Source of the DNA: Lycocorax pyrrhopterus obiensis
Taxonomy: Eukaryota > Chordata > Aves > Passeriformes > Paradisaeidae
Assembly (NCBI GenBank): GCA_014706295.1
Contig: JACSVZ010000037.1
Location: 3,968,001-4,032,000 of the forward strand
Reading direction: 5' to 3'
Length of the DNA stretch: 64,000 nucleotides
Below are positions 32,801-39,100 of the stretch, one piece after another. The translations under genes were made by a program, and so were the position numbers. The notes beneath the pieces are model-generated. The model saw nothing but the letters and a program-made list of their open reading frames with translations, did not search any database and had not been told where the DNA came from. The stretch's first letter is position 1, and each line of letters opens with the position of its first letter.

Positions 32801-33809
32801 CGCTGGGCTTTGTGACAAACGAGGAGAAATGTCCCCTTCAGTGTGTCTGGCACTCCTGAGCCCTCTGCCCTTGGTGTGCTGCTGTTCGTGTTCCACTCAC
32901 ACACTGAAAACTCCTCCAGGGAAAGGCAGAGCCGAGCAGGCCTCAGATGAAAGCTCAGAAGCCAGCAGCAAGGAGTTTGGGGAGGAGGATGATGATGAAG
33001 AAGGAAATTACGAAGTCGAGGAGGACGAGGAAGAATTGGAAGAGGACAGTGAGTCAGAGGGTGAGTGGGGAAGGGGATTCCTGACAGCCCTGGGGACCCA
33101 GGGCTCCTTTGAGCTGAGGGTGTCAGGAGGGGCTTCACCCAGAGAGCAAAGGGTTACGGTGTTCCCAGGCTCTCACAGCCCCCAGGCCCCTTTCATCTCT
33201 CCTCAGGGGCCTCCTGCAGCGAGGCTCAGGCTCCTCCAGCCCAGTTGGGGTTCAGGAGCCGTGCCTGGGGCACGCAGGCCTCGCTGGAGGCTCCCTGCAG
33301 GTGACACTCAGGGGGTGCCCTCAGCTTTCATCTGAGCCCTGCGGGGGCACAGGGGGCACGGGGTAACCCTTTCCTTGCTGCTGGCAGCGTGGGCCTGGCA
33401 GGAGAGCTGCCCGAGCCCCGCAGTCTCTGGGGTTCCTGCAGTGGGGAACGTGTGCCCACACCCTGCTCGAGGCGCTGCCCATCTCGTGCCCCCCGATCTC
33501 CCTTCGTGCTCCAGCCTCAGCCCGGGCAGTTTGGGCTCCCCCGGGCACCTCAGGCTGCTGCTGTGCCCGCCCCTGCGGGGCTCTCCGGACAATTAATGAG
33601 CGGCTGGCATTAATTAGTAACGAGCAGGGAGGCAGGATTACTGACACCTGTCCTTTCCCGCAGAGGAGGGCGGGGAAGCAGCCCGGGATTCCCAGGCAAG
33701 GCGGGACAGGAGGAGCTGCCCCCGGGGCCTGTCCCGCTCCGACCTGGAGCAGCTGGCGCAGGGCGGGGACGACGTCGTGCAGGACCTGGAGTTCTCCGAC
33801 GAGGACTGA
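5798..33809 (+). CDS. NOC2L: NOC2L, nucleolar complex protein 2 homolog (19 coding exons, complete)
   Basis: Joined exons: 5798-5817, 5894-6076, 6517-6688, 7121-7240, 7818-7935, 8301-8391, 8851-8929, 10465-10575, 11590-11703, 12309-12497, 14553-14692, 17463-17574, 22312-22425, 22622-22723, 26825-26968, 28681-28794, 31631-31766, 32920-33060, 33664-33809. They sum to 2346 nt (781 aa plus stop); all introns are GT-AG and frame is kept at every junction. I recognise the Noc2 family by blocks such as [69 protein letters not shown] and [16 protein letters not shown]. Acidic and basic tails (E31-37, R50-53, KVKRKK at 141-146) flank the alpha-helical Noc2 core (about 200-640). Known family roles: NOC1-NOC2 step of pre-60S export from the nucleolus, and in vertebrates an inhibitor of histone acetylation that binds p53-family proteins. 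Human NOC2L is about 749 aa; the extra length here is mostly acidic stretches. Confidence 0.97.
5894..6076 (+). CDS. NOC2L: NOC2L exon 2
   Basis: Acceptor CCCCCGCAG|AAA, donor GGCAG|GTGAGG. Encodes [19 protein letters not shown], a seven-glutamate run (31-37) from a GAG/GAA tract, and RRRR at 50-53, a possible nucleolar-localisation patch. Confidence 0.95.
6085..6350 (+). mobile_element. CR1 LINE fragment in NOC2L intron 2
   Basis: The plus strand translates to CR1 ORF2 tail motifs ([20 protein letters not shown] and SPSLERF), with the usual non-coding 3' terminus missing. Confidence 0.8.
6517..6688 (+). CDS. NOC2L: NOC2L exon 3, tandem (NAGNAG) acceptor
   Basis: The acceptor reads CCCCAGCAG|G, so splicing at 6517 or 6520 keeps frame and adds or drops one residue (SRKKGK versus RKKGK). 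The exon encodes the conserved [22 protein letters not shown] block and an acidic SSEEEE run. The donor GAG|GTACCA is weak. Confidence 0.95.
6766..6985 (-). mobile_element. CR1 LINE 3' end in NOC2L intron 3, minus orientation
   Basis: Begins ATGGAATGGTTTGGGTTGG, the reverse complement of the CR1 3' terminus, followed by GTCCAGCCTGGCCTTGGACA. Confidence 0.82.
7121..7240 (+). CDS. NOC2L: NOC2L exon 4
   Basis: Acceptor CCCCTAG|GAA, donor CCCAG|GTGAGC, 120 nt, phase 0. Acidic stretch [10 protein letters not shown] is followed by basic KVKRKK (141-146) and the conserved MVEEWKKAA. Confidence 0.96.
7818..7935 (+). CDS. NOC2L: NOC2L exon 5
   Basis: Acceptor TTTCCCCAG|AGG, donor GCAG|GTGAGG. Encodes [20 protein letters not shown] and KFQVSDTA, both typical of vertebrate NOC2L. 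Confidence 0.96.
8301..8391 (+). CDS. NOC2L: NOC2L exon 6
   Basis: Acceptor TTACCCAG|TGT, donor CTCAA|GTAAGT. Encodes [13 protein letters not shown] and a lysine-rich linker. Confidence 0.96.
8851..8929 (+). CDS. NOC2L: NOC2L exon 7
   Basis: Acceptor CTTTCCAG|AAT, donor TACAA|GTAAGG. Encodes [19 protein letters not shown], a family signature. Confidence 0.96.
9085..9260. promoter_or_regulatory. AT-rich candidate element, NOC2L intron 7
   Basis: GGGCTAATTAACAG, GGCAGATTAATATTTAATAG and ATCATTAATTCATTCC in 170 bases; the rest of the intron (8930-10464) shows no gene. Confidence 0.28.
10465..10575 (+). CDS. NOC2L: NOC2L exon 8
   Basis: Acceptor CTCCACAG|CTG, donor CTCAAG|GTAAGG, 37 codons. 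Encodes [18 protein letters not shown] and [10 protein letters not shown]. Confidence 0.96.
11590..11703 (+). CDS. NOC2L: NOC2L exon 9
   Basis: Acceptor TACCCCAG|CAA, donor CTCAAG|GTAAGC, 38 codons. Encodes [20 protein letters not shown]. Confidence 0.96.
12309..12497 (+). CDS. NOC2L: NOC2L exon 10
   Basis: Acceptor CCCGGCAG|CAA, donor AAGAAG|GTGGGG, 63 codons; the largest core exon. Encodes [21 protein letters not shown] and [14 protein letters not shown]. Confidence 0.96.
12675..12990 (+). mobile_element. CR1 LINE 3' fragment in NOC2L intron 10
   Basis: Contains the CR1 tail blocks TTGGAATGGATTTCCCAGAG and CATCCCTGGAAGTGTCCCAG, then AGGCCAGGCTGGA. Confidence 0.82.
14553..14692 (+). CDS. 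NOC2L: NOC2L exon 11
   Basis: Strong pyrimidine tract (14528-14549) and acceptor GCAG|GAG; donor ATCAA|GTGAGT. Encodes [17 protein letters not shown] and [10 protein letters not shown]. Confidence 0.97.
15323..15368. repeat. 14-bp tandem repeat GGGGGATGGATCCA, NOC2L intron 11
   Basis: Three near-identical copies, each with a GGATCC. Confidence 0.85.
15505..15850 (+). mobile_element. CR1 LINE 3' end in NOC2L intron 11
   Basis: CR1 tail reaching the very 3' end: GGGTGGGGAGGCCTTGGAAT, CAAGGCCAGGTTGGATGG and CCAACCCAAACCATTCCAGG before ATTCTGTGAT. Confidence 0.86.
16725..17060. promoter_or_regulatory. candidate conserved non-coding element, NOC2L intron 11
   Basis: AT-rich island with TCGATCAATTAATTCC, GTGATAATTATTTCACTATT and GATTTATGG. 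No repeat match and no exon signals fitting NOC2L. Confidence 0.33.
17463..17574 (+). CDS. NOC2L: NOC2L exon 12, weak 5' splice site
   Basis: Acceptor CTTGCCCAG|GCT; donor CTCGAG|GTTGGT departs from the usual GTRAGT. Encodes [16 protein letters not shown] and [10 protein letters not shown]. The following intron holds both large minisatellites. Confidence 0.96.
18429..18905. repeat. minisatellite A, about 32-bp units, NOC2L intron 12
   Basis: About 14-15 tandem units of the form CCCCAATTGCCCTCAGGTGT followed by TCCCATTGTTCT, alternating between GTGTTCCCA and GTGTGGCCA variants. The first three units (to about 18535) are the most diverged. Confidence 0.9.
18960..20055. repeat. minisatellite B, 17-21-bp GGTACC-containing units, NOC2L intron 12
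   Basis: Over 50 units of the type GTTGTTGGTACCGGGCAGG, with GAGCGGG, GAGCAGG and GGGCAGA variants. The units lack stop codons in several frames, so both strands show spurious open frames of 450-650 codons; these are not genes. The landmark unit containing GGTTATTGG recurs at about 19104, 19311 and 19593, and the 19311 and 19593 blocks match over about 90 bases. Confidence 0.95.
20895..21035 (+). mobile_element. degenerate CR1 3' end in NOC2L intron 12
   Basis: GGGGAGGCTGGAACAGGTTG and GGGTCCCTTCCAACCCCAG resemble the CR1 3' terminus; the middle is diverged. Confidence 0.6.
21715..21905. promoter_or_regulatory. candidate conserved non-coding element, NOC2L intron 12
   Basis: CTTTAATGTGTCTGACC, ATAACTGTGCATAACGAGG, ATTGACAAATAAAATGTCAG and AATCAATAAC form a compact AT-rich block in GC-rich intron. 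Confidence 0.35.
22312..22425 (+). CDS. NOC2L: NOC2L exon 13
   Basis: Acceptor TCTTCCAG|GTT, donor TTCAGA|GTAAGT, 38 codons. Encodes [20 protein letters not shown], one of the most conserved parts of the family. Confidence 0.97.
22622..22723 (+). CDS. NOC2L: NOC2L exon 14
   Basis: Acceptor CTGCTCAG|GAT, donor ATCCAG|GTAAGG, 34 codons. Encodes [20 protein letters not shown] and GFPELVLP. Confidence 0.97.
24551..24590. repeat. (CTGCC)8 pentanucleotide repeat, NOC2L intron 14
   Basis: Eight perfect copies, so likely polymorphic. Confidence 0.95.
26090..26171. repeat. 41-bp tandem duplication, NOC2L intron 14
   Basis: Two adjacent copies starting GAGCCCTGGAA and ending GGAGTTGGGTTG differ at only a few positions. 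Confidence 0.9.
26825..26968 (+). CDS. NOC2L: NOC2L exon 15
   Basis: Acceptor CTCCCAG|CTG, donor GCCGTG|GTGAGC, 48 codons. Encodes [14 protein letters not shown] and [14 protein letters not shown]. Confidence 0.97.
27281..27366. repeat. 24-bp tandem repeat, 3.6 units, NOC2L intron 15
   Basis: Each unit starts GCAGGTGAGCTGGG; units begin at 27281, 27305, 27329 and 27353. Every unit carries a consensus 5' splice site CAG|GTGAGC on the gene's strand. Confidence 0.9.
28681..28794 (+). CDS. NOC2L: NOC2L exon 16
   Basis: Acceptor CTCTCCCCAG|GAG, donor AAAGA|GTGAGT, 38 codons. Encodes [20 protein letters not shown] and ISGKER. Confidence 0.97.
29309..29464. repeat. five-unit 32-bp tandem repeat, NOC2L intron 16
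   Basis: Units begin CAGTACAGAG and end TTTGGGGTTTGCTCT at 29309, 29341, 29373, 29405 (28 bp, short) and 29433. Confidence 0.9.
29745..29870. promoter_or_regulatory. candidate element with GGATTA and TAATTAG, NOC2L intron 16
   Basis: GGGGATTAAAAGG (GGATTA core 29812-29817, an OTX/CRX-type site) and GAATTAGCTAATTAGTGC within about 30 bases. Confidence 0.33.
30150..30345 (+). mobile_element. CR1 3' end in NOC2L intron 16
   Basis: AAGGCCAGGCTGGGTGAGG, then GTCCCTTCCTACCCAAACCA and ATTATGGGATCCTAT, an eroded CR1 terminus. Confidence 0.7.
31015..31200. promoter_or_regulatory. candidate element with octamer and TAATCC, NOC2L intron 16
   Basis: Perfect octamer ATTTGCAT (31036-31043), GCCCTAATCCCC (TAATCC 31096-31101) and GGCATTGATATTGGC. 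The 12-mer GCCCTAATCCCC also occurs in the block at 46200. Confidence 0.38.
31631..31766 (+). CDS. NOC2L: NOC2L exon 17
   Basis: Acceptor TTCTTTCCAG|CTT. Donor GAAAG|GTGCAG is weak; it was chosen because it is the one that keeps frame into exon 18. Encodes [18 protein letters not shown] and [14 protein letters not shown]. Confidence 0.92.
31797..31854. repeat. 20-bp tandem repeat, three copies, start of NOC2L intron 17
   Basis: CTTGTCCACAATTCCATTTT twice, then a variant CCTGTTCACAATTCCATG; begins 30 bases after the exon 17 donor. Confidence 0.9.
32920..33060 (+). CDS. NOC2L: NOC2L exon 18 (acidic tail)
   Basis: Acceptor CTCCTCCAG|GGA, donor CAGAGG|GTGAGT. Encodes an acidic serine-rich stretch ([20 protein letters not shown]), the family's typical low-complexity C-terminal tail. 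Confidence 0.93.
33664..33809 (+). CDS. NOC2L: NOC2L exon 19 and stop
   Basis: Acceptor TTTCCCGCAG|AGG. Encodes [15 protein letters not shown] and ends QDLEFSDED before TGA (33807-33809). The acidic end matches the human protein's LSEDD-type terminus. Confidence 0.94.
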
Positions 33810-34015
33810 GCACCCGGAGCCCCCTCCGGCCTGAGCCCTCCCACACCTGCAGCACCCGGAGCTGCTGTGGGAGCCGGGGACAGCGGCGGGAGCAGCCCCA
33901 GGTGCCACCCGCTCGCTGACACAGCTTGGACTTCTCATCTCGACCTGGACTTTTCCAGCTTTTTCCACCAGTTCTGTTTTTGATACCAATAAAACTGTGG
34001 CCAAGTCAAGGCCAG
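33810..34015 (+). other. NOC2L: NOC2L 3' UTR
   Basis: Sequence between the stop and about 20 bases after the poly(A) signal. The cleavage site is estimated, not seen. Confidence 0.7.
33988..33993 (+). terminator. NOC2L polyadenylation signal AATAAA
   Basis: Canonical AATAAA in GATACCAATAAAACTG, 179 bases after the stop; the first such hexamer downstream of exon 19. Confidence 0.85.
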
Positions 34016-34664
34016 TAAAAGCTGCTCAGCAGAGGGAGAAAAAAGCCCTCATTAAAATCTGCTGCTTTCAATAGTACCGGGTTCACTTCCAGCTCCTGCT
34101 GAGTGAGCTGAGCAAGGAAAGGACGAGGTTCTTGTCCTCTCTGTCCCACCAACCACCCCATCACCCCACATTTAGCTCTGGGGCCCTCACCAAACCCTCC
34201 CTGGTGCCCAGCAGGCCTTAAGGACTGCACAGAGACTTTCAGAGCTTTGGAGTCTCCATGGAAGCCTTGATCAGTTCAAGCTGGCTCTAAGTGTGCCGCA
34301 GAAGGAAACTTTAATTTATAAAGTTCCTTGGGTTGGGGAGGTTGTGCAGGCACGAAGGAATAAGGAAAAGCAAAACAAGTGATGTAGGAAGCAGTGCCCA
34401 GGTGAGAACTGCACCATCCTAACTGGAAAGAAAAGATTTTCACTTTGTAAAAGATTTTAACTTACCTGTTCTTCCCAAAGAGAAAGGAATTCCCTTTTTC
34501 TCCTGGCTCTCACTTAGCTGGGCAAGGTGCTGGCTGCCTTCTGCCAGCTGGGAACCAGCCCTGGGATTGGTTTCCAGGCAGGAATGTGGCAACTCTGCTG
34601 GGCCGGGTGTGCACCCAGGGAAAGGAAGGACAGAGACTGCTTGGGTAAAGCCAGGTACCTTTTG
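34016..34664. other. convergent intergenic spacer between NOC2L and SAMD11
   Basis: About 650 bases with no gene on either strand. A TTTAAT (ATTAAA on the minus strand) near 34310 could be a second, distal SAMD11 poly(A) signal. Confidence 0.5.
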
Positions 34665-34684
34665 TAAATTAAGTGTTTTTCTTT

Positions 34685-34690
34685 TTTATT
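34685..34690 (-). terminator. candidate SAMD11 polyadenylation signal
   Basis: Plus-strand TTTATT, i.e. AATAAA on the minus strand. It is about 650-700 bases from the NOC2L poly(A) signal of the convergent gene. Confidence 0.55.
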
Positions 34691-34857
34691 TAAATTGATT
34701 GCTGGAAAGCATTTTTATCGTGATGTGATGGATAATGAATTTTTTTCCTTTTTTTACAATATAAAGAAGCTAAAGTACCACCAAAGCTATTCTGTAAGAA
34801 AAACGGCAGCACGTGCAACGTTTAAACAAAAACAAACCCAAAAAAAAAAGGGATGGG

Positions 34858-34875
34858 GAGAGAGAGAGAGAGAAA
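34858..34875. repeat. short GA dinucleotide run in the SAMD11 3' UTR
   Basis: AGAGAGAGAGAGAGAA following an A10 run. Confidence 0.8.
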
Positions 34876-35730
34876 AGTACCACATGTGATTGTTGTTCAC
34901 AACTGTACAAGTCACAGGAGGTCACCCCCAGGAGTTCCCAGCTCATTCACAGTAGTAAAAACTCTGCCCATTGTTATCAGCCTGACCCCCCAATCCCTCC
35001 CCTGCTCCCGGGGCGCTGGGCGGGCCCAGGGCTCTGTCTGTGTCCACAGCACCCAGAATGTGCAACTACATCCACCTCTGTAACAAGGCTTTAACATAAA
35101 ACCAGCCCGGGCCAAGCCCCCCCGGCTGCAGGAGTGAGTCTGGGGGCTGGGACCCCTCCTCCCCCCGAGCTTCACTGCTGCTGCTGCTGCTCCTGGAAAC
35201 CAAACATCCCCCAGGAAAACCACCTGTGCAGGGCTGGAGCACGGGCACAGTCCCTGCTGCCGGGTGCTGCCAGGCCCCTGTGCCAGGGCAGGGTGGCTCT
35301 GTACCATCCGCACGAAGTAAACATGGACGGGAACTTGCCTTTTTTTTTTGTCTTTTTTGTCTTTTTATCCTTTTTGTCTGTCTTTGGTATTGTTTTCAAA
35401 GTTGCTAGAGATGCATAGACACCTGAATGAGGAACTGAGCCCAGTTTCCAGGGAGGAGGAGAGGTCTGGGAGGGTGGCTGGGGTGGGTGTGGATGGGGTT
35501 TTTTTGCTCGAAGTACCGGTGGGAGGAGCAGAGCCCCTTCCCTTCCCTGTGGAGTCACACCCAGGAGTTCCTGAAGGCAAAGAACAGCCTGTCCATTATC
35601 CCTGTGCAGGGCTCTCCAGCTCCAGTGGAGTGTGGAAGGGAATGGGAATGCTGCCTCCATCCTCCAGCATCCTTCTCTTCACTTGGCGTCGTCCCAGGAC
35701 AACATCTTTGGATAATTTTCCTTCCTTCCC

Positions 35731-35823
35731 TTTTTTTTTTTTTTTTTTTTTTTGACAGTTCAGAAATCTTCTGCGTGGTTCTTTGTTTTTGATTTTCCCC
35801 AAACAAACAAAAAAAAAAAAAAA
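35731..35823. repeat. T23 and A15 homopolymers in the SAMD11 3' UTR
   Basis: T run at 35731-35753 and A run at 35809-35823, about 55 bases apart, so the minus-strand transcript carries inverted A and U tracts that could pair. Confidence 0.85.
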
Positions 35824-35942
35824 CCAAAAAAGCAAATGCATCCAAAAAAATGAAAAACCTCCCATCCTCCGGTGCCGGGCGCTGCTGCGGGGAGGCTCCG
35901 CCGCCCCTTCCTGGCGTTCCCTGGATCCGGGCGCTGCCGCAG

Positions 35943-36179
35943 TTAGGACGGAGGTTTGGTGGTGTCGCTGAGCAGGGAGGGGTTCCCGTTCTCCTGCTTG
36001 GGGGAGCCCCGGCTGGGCGGGACGGCGCTGCCGAAGGGCGAGGCCACGCTGCCGGTGGAGGCCGGGCGGAGCTCGCCCGGGGGCAGCTCCCGCTCCGGGG
36101 GCCGCAGCCCCGGCGGCTGCAGCGGCAGCGCCACCGGGAACCCGGCCATGCACAGCACCCGGCCCAGCCTCTTGGCCAC
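35943..36179 (-). CDS. SAMD11: SAMD11 last exon and stop
   Basis: Minus acceptor TTGTCCGCAG|GTG. Encodes VAKRLGRVLCMAGFPVALPL, then SPKQENGNPSLL; stop TAA at 35945-35943. The SPKQENG motif is also in human SAMD11. Confidence 0.95.
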   Translation of the reverse strand: MAKRLGRVLCMAGFPVALPLQPPGLRPPERELPPGELRPASTGSVASPFGSAVPPSRGSPKQENGNPSLLSDTTKPPS

Positions 36180-39100
36180 CTGCGGACAAAGCGGGAGAAA
36201 GCGGCGCTGGGATAAAGGCAGGAGGGGGGGAACGTGAGCAAAGCGTCCCGAGCAGCCCCCAGGACCAGGATTGTGCGGAACCCTGTGACAGAAGAGGTGC
36301 TCCAGAGAAGCCCCATCCCTGGAAGTGTTCAAAGCCAGGCTGGACACAGCTTGGAGCGCTCTGGTCCTGTGTCCATGGCAGGGGGTGGAACTGAATGAGC
36401 TTTAAAATAAAACTCCTGCTGGAAGGAGCCTGCCCCTCTCTCCCTGCAGCAGCTCCTGCCTCCCAGCACGGGCCAAAGGCCCCTCAGCCTCCCAGCACCT
36501 CCACAGCTGCTTCCCATTTGAGCTTAACCAAAACCAGGGCTGCTGCTGGACCCAGACAAGTGGGACATTATTCAGGGAGCAGCATCAGGGCTCTGCTCTC
36601 CACCCCCCCCAACCCCCAGCCCTGCATTATTACAGAACTTTAAACACCATTGATTAAATTGAAGGAATTTTTCGAGTTCCAGCCCATATCTCACGTTCCC
36701 CCCACCCCAAGCCCCATCTCTGAGCTGTTCAGGGCTCTCTGTTTTTGAAGAAACGTAAGAGTTTTATTTCCTCCTGAATTGACCCACGGGGAACAATTGC
36801 CCACAGAACCTTTTTATGAGCCCCCTCATAAACAGGGAGGGCTGCAGGGAAAGCAGTAAAGTCGCTCTTATTGTTCCAACACAACACGAGCAGCGTGGAG
36901 CCCGTGGGCTCAGGGACCTGTGCCAGAGCTGGGACTGTCCCTGGGCCCAGGGACGTGCAGTGACAGCCACAGCTCCTGCCAGGACACAATTCCCGAGGGG
37001 ACACAGCACAGCCTGGCCTTTACATTGCCAGGAGAGATTTCCCGAGCAGTCGGTGGGAAAGAATCCAGCAGAGAGTTCTGGGTTTGTGTCCCACTGAGGG
37101 GAACTGGAATGGGACTGCCGTGGCTGGAACCAGCCCATTTTAGGAGTTCCCCACTGCATCCCTGTTATTCCCTCCCACCACTCATCCTGGACCATTTATT
37201 TCTGCCCCTGGGCACTGAATTCTGTCAGTGGTTTCTCCCTGAAACAGCTGTGACTGGTTTCAGGTGAGGCTACGCAACATTTTCAAGGACAGATCAAGCA
37301 TTCTGGAAACAGAACTGCAGATAAATTATTGCTTAATAAATACTGTTGGACAAACCACGTTTCAGAACAGCCCCAGGGACAGCTGTAAATGGTGGCACTT
37401 GTTCTGAGAGAGGAGATTTTCCTACCTGTGACCTGATCTTCAGGGCAGGGCCCAGCTTGAGCCCCATGTTGTTCAGTAAGTGCTCTTCTGTCAGCAGGGG
37501 CAGGGTCTCCCCATCGATGGCCTGCTCTCGGAATACCTGAGGGGACACACGCAGGGCCAGGCTCAGCGACACACCTGAGCCACCTGTCCTGCCCTGCCGC
37601 AGCAGGGCACCGTCGAAAAGGTGAACTCAAAAAACCTCAGCCCATATTTATCCAGCAGGGGTGTTCCCAGTCCTGCATCCACAGCCAGGAGCCAACCAGG
37701 AAAAGGAGACACACACGGGAATGGGAATTGGGGCTGGATGCTCCCCCAGAAGATCTGGGGGCTGCTCCTGCCTCCTCCCCATGTGCTGGCTCACACGCAG
37801 TGTTGTCATCACCAACCACGATGGGAGGGAGGGTTAAATCCACCCCCATGGCTCCTTTTCCAGCAGGAATTCCCACAGCCTGGAGCCATCCCTTTGGAGA
37901 GTGGCAGTGGCTGCTGGAGCCAAGTGGATTTTTATTGCTGGACTCCTCCAGCGAGGCTGCCCAGGGCTGCAGCACAAGCTGCTGCTCTCTGACCCAGCAC
38001 AACTCCCTCCACCAATTCCTTCCCCTTCCTCTGCAGCCAGCGTGGCCAGGAGCCAAAACCCTCCCTGTGCTCAGCACTAAAACACTCCACAGAAAGCCTG
38101 AACTTGGGAAAAGCGTCCCCTGGGGTGTCCCGAGCTCCAGTGCAGAGACAAAGCTGAACACTGGCCAGGCCAGGGCAACTTTCAGTTGTGCTGAAGTTCC
38201 CTGGTTTGCCTGAGCTGTGGTTCTGGATGCAGAGCATTCCAGGGAACCTTGCAGGGCTTTCCTGGTTCTGGATGCAGGGCATTCCAGGGAACCTTGCAGG
38301 GCTTTCCTGGTTCTGGATGCAGAGCATTCCAGAGGAGCTTGCAGGGCTTTCCTGGCAGGAGCAGGAGCTGAGCAGTGCCAGACCTCCCCGGCAGCTGTGG
38401 CTTTGGAGCAGGGAACAGGCAGAGCCTCGGAGCACTGGCATTTTCACACAGTAAAAAACCCCGTTAAACCCCCAGGCAGGGCCTGGAAACCCTCATCCCC
38501 TAAAGCCACAGAGCCCCACACGGCTGAGCAGGGCCAGGCCAGGCCAGGGGCTGTCTGCAGCAGCTCCATCACCCCAAAACTGCCTGGGATGCACTGGGAA
38601 GAGAGAAACTCTGTCCCACTGCTGATTCCTGCCCCACTGGAGCACCAGGATGGCGTGGAAGGAGGTGGGAATGAGTGATCCTGCTGCAAGGGGGTTGTGC
38701 TAAAGATTCCTGCACATTTCAGAAGCTTCCAGGTACTGCCAGTGGTCATTCCCCAGTGCCATCCAAGCTCAGGCTCAGTCCTAACCCTGCCCCTGATCCC
38801 ATCCTCTCCTGCTGAACTCCCTCCTCATTTCTGTCCAAGACTCATCCCACACCTTTCCTGGCAGCAAGTTCAGCGATCCATGAGGAAAAAACCCAAAAAG
38901 GCCCTGCAGGGCTCCGAGCTGCACCTCCCAGGAGGGACAAGCCCAGCTGGGAGGGAGGGAATGGGGCTCCCAGGGAACGTGGATGTTCCTCCCACGACAT
39001 CCTGGGGCTGTGGGATTTACCTGAGTGTACTCAGTGCAGCCAGACAAGTTGGACACGAAGCTGCAAACGTCCTCCACCGTCCATTTGCTGATGTCTTCCA

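Larger units (their letters stand above)
31767..33663. other. NOC2L introns 17 and 18
   Basis: Introns 31767-32919 and 33061-33663. A 20-bp triple repeat sits just after the exon 17 donor; nothing else stands out. Confidence 0.55.
34665..35942 (-). other. SAMD11: SAMD11 3' UTR (inferred)
   Basis: From the stop to about 20 bases past the first minus-strand AATAAA. It is AT- and homopolymer-rich with no coding potential on either strand. Confidence 0.55.
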
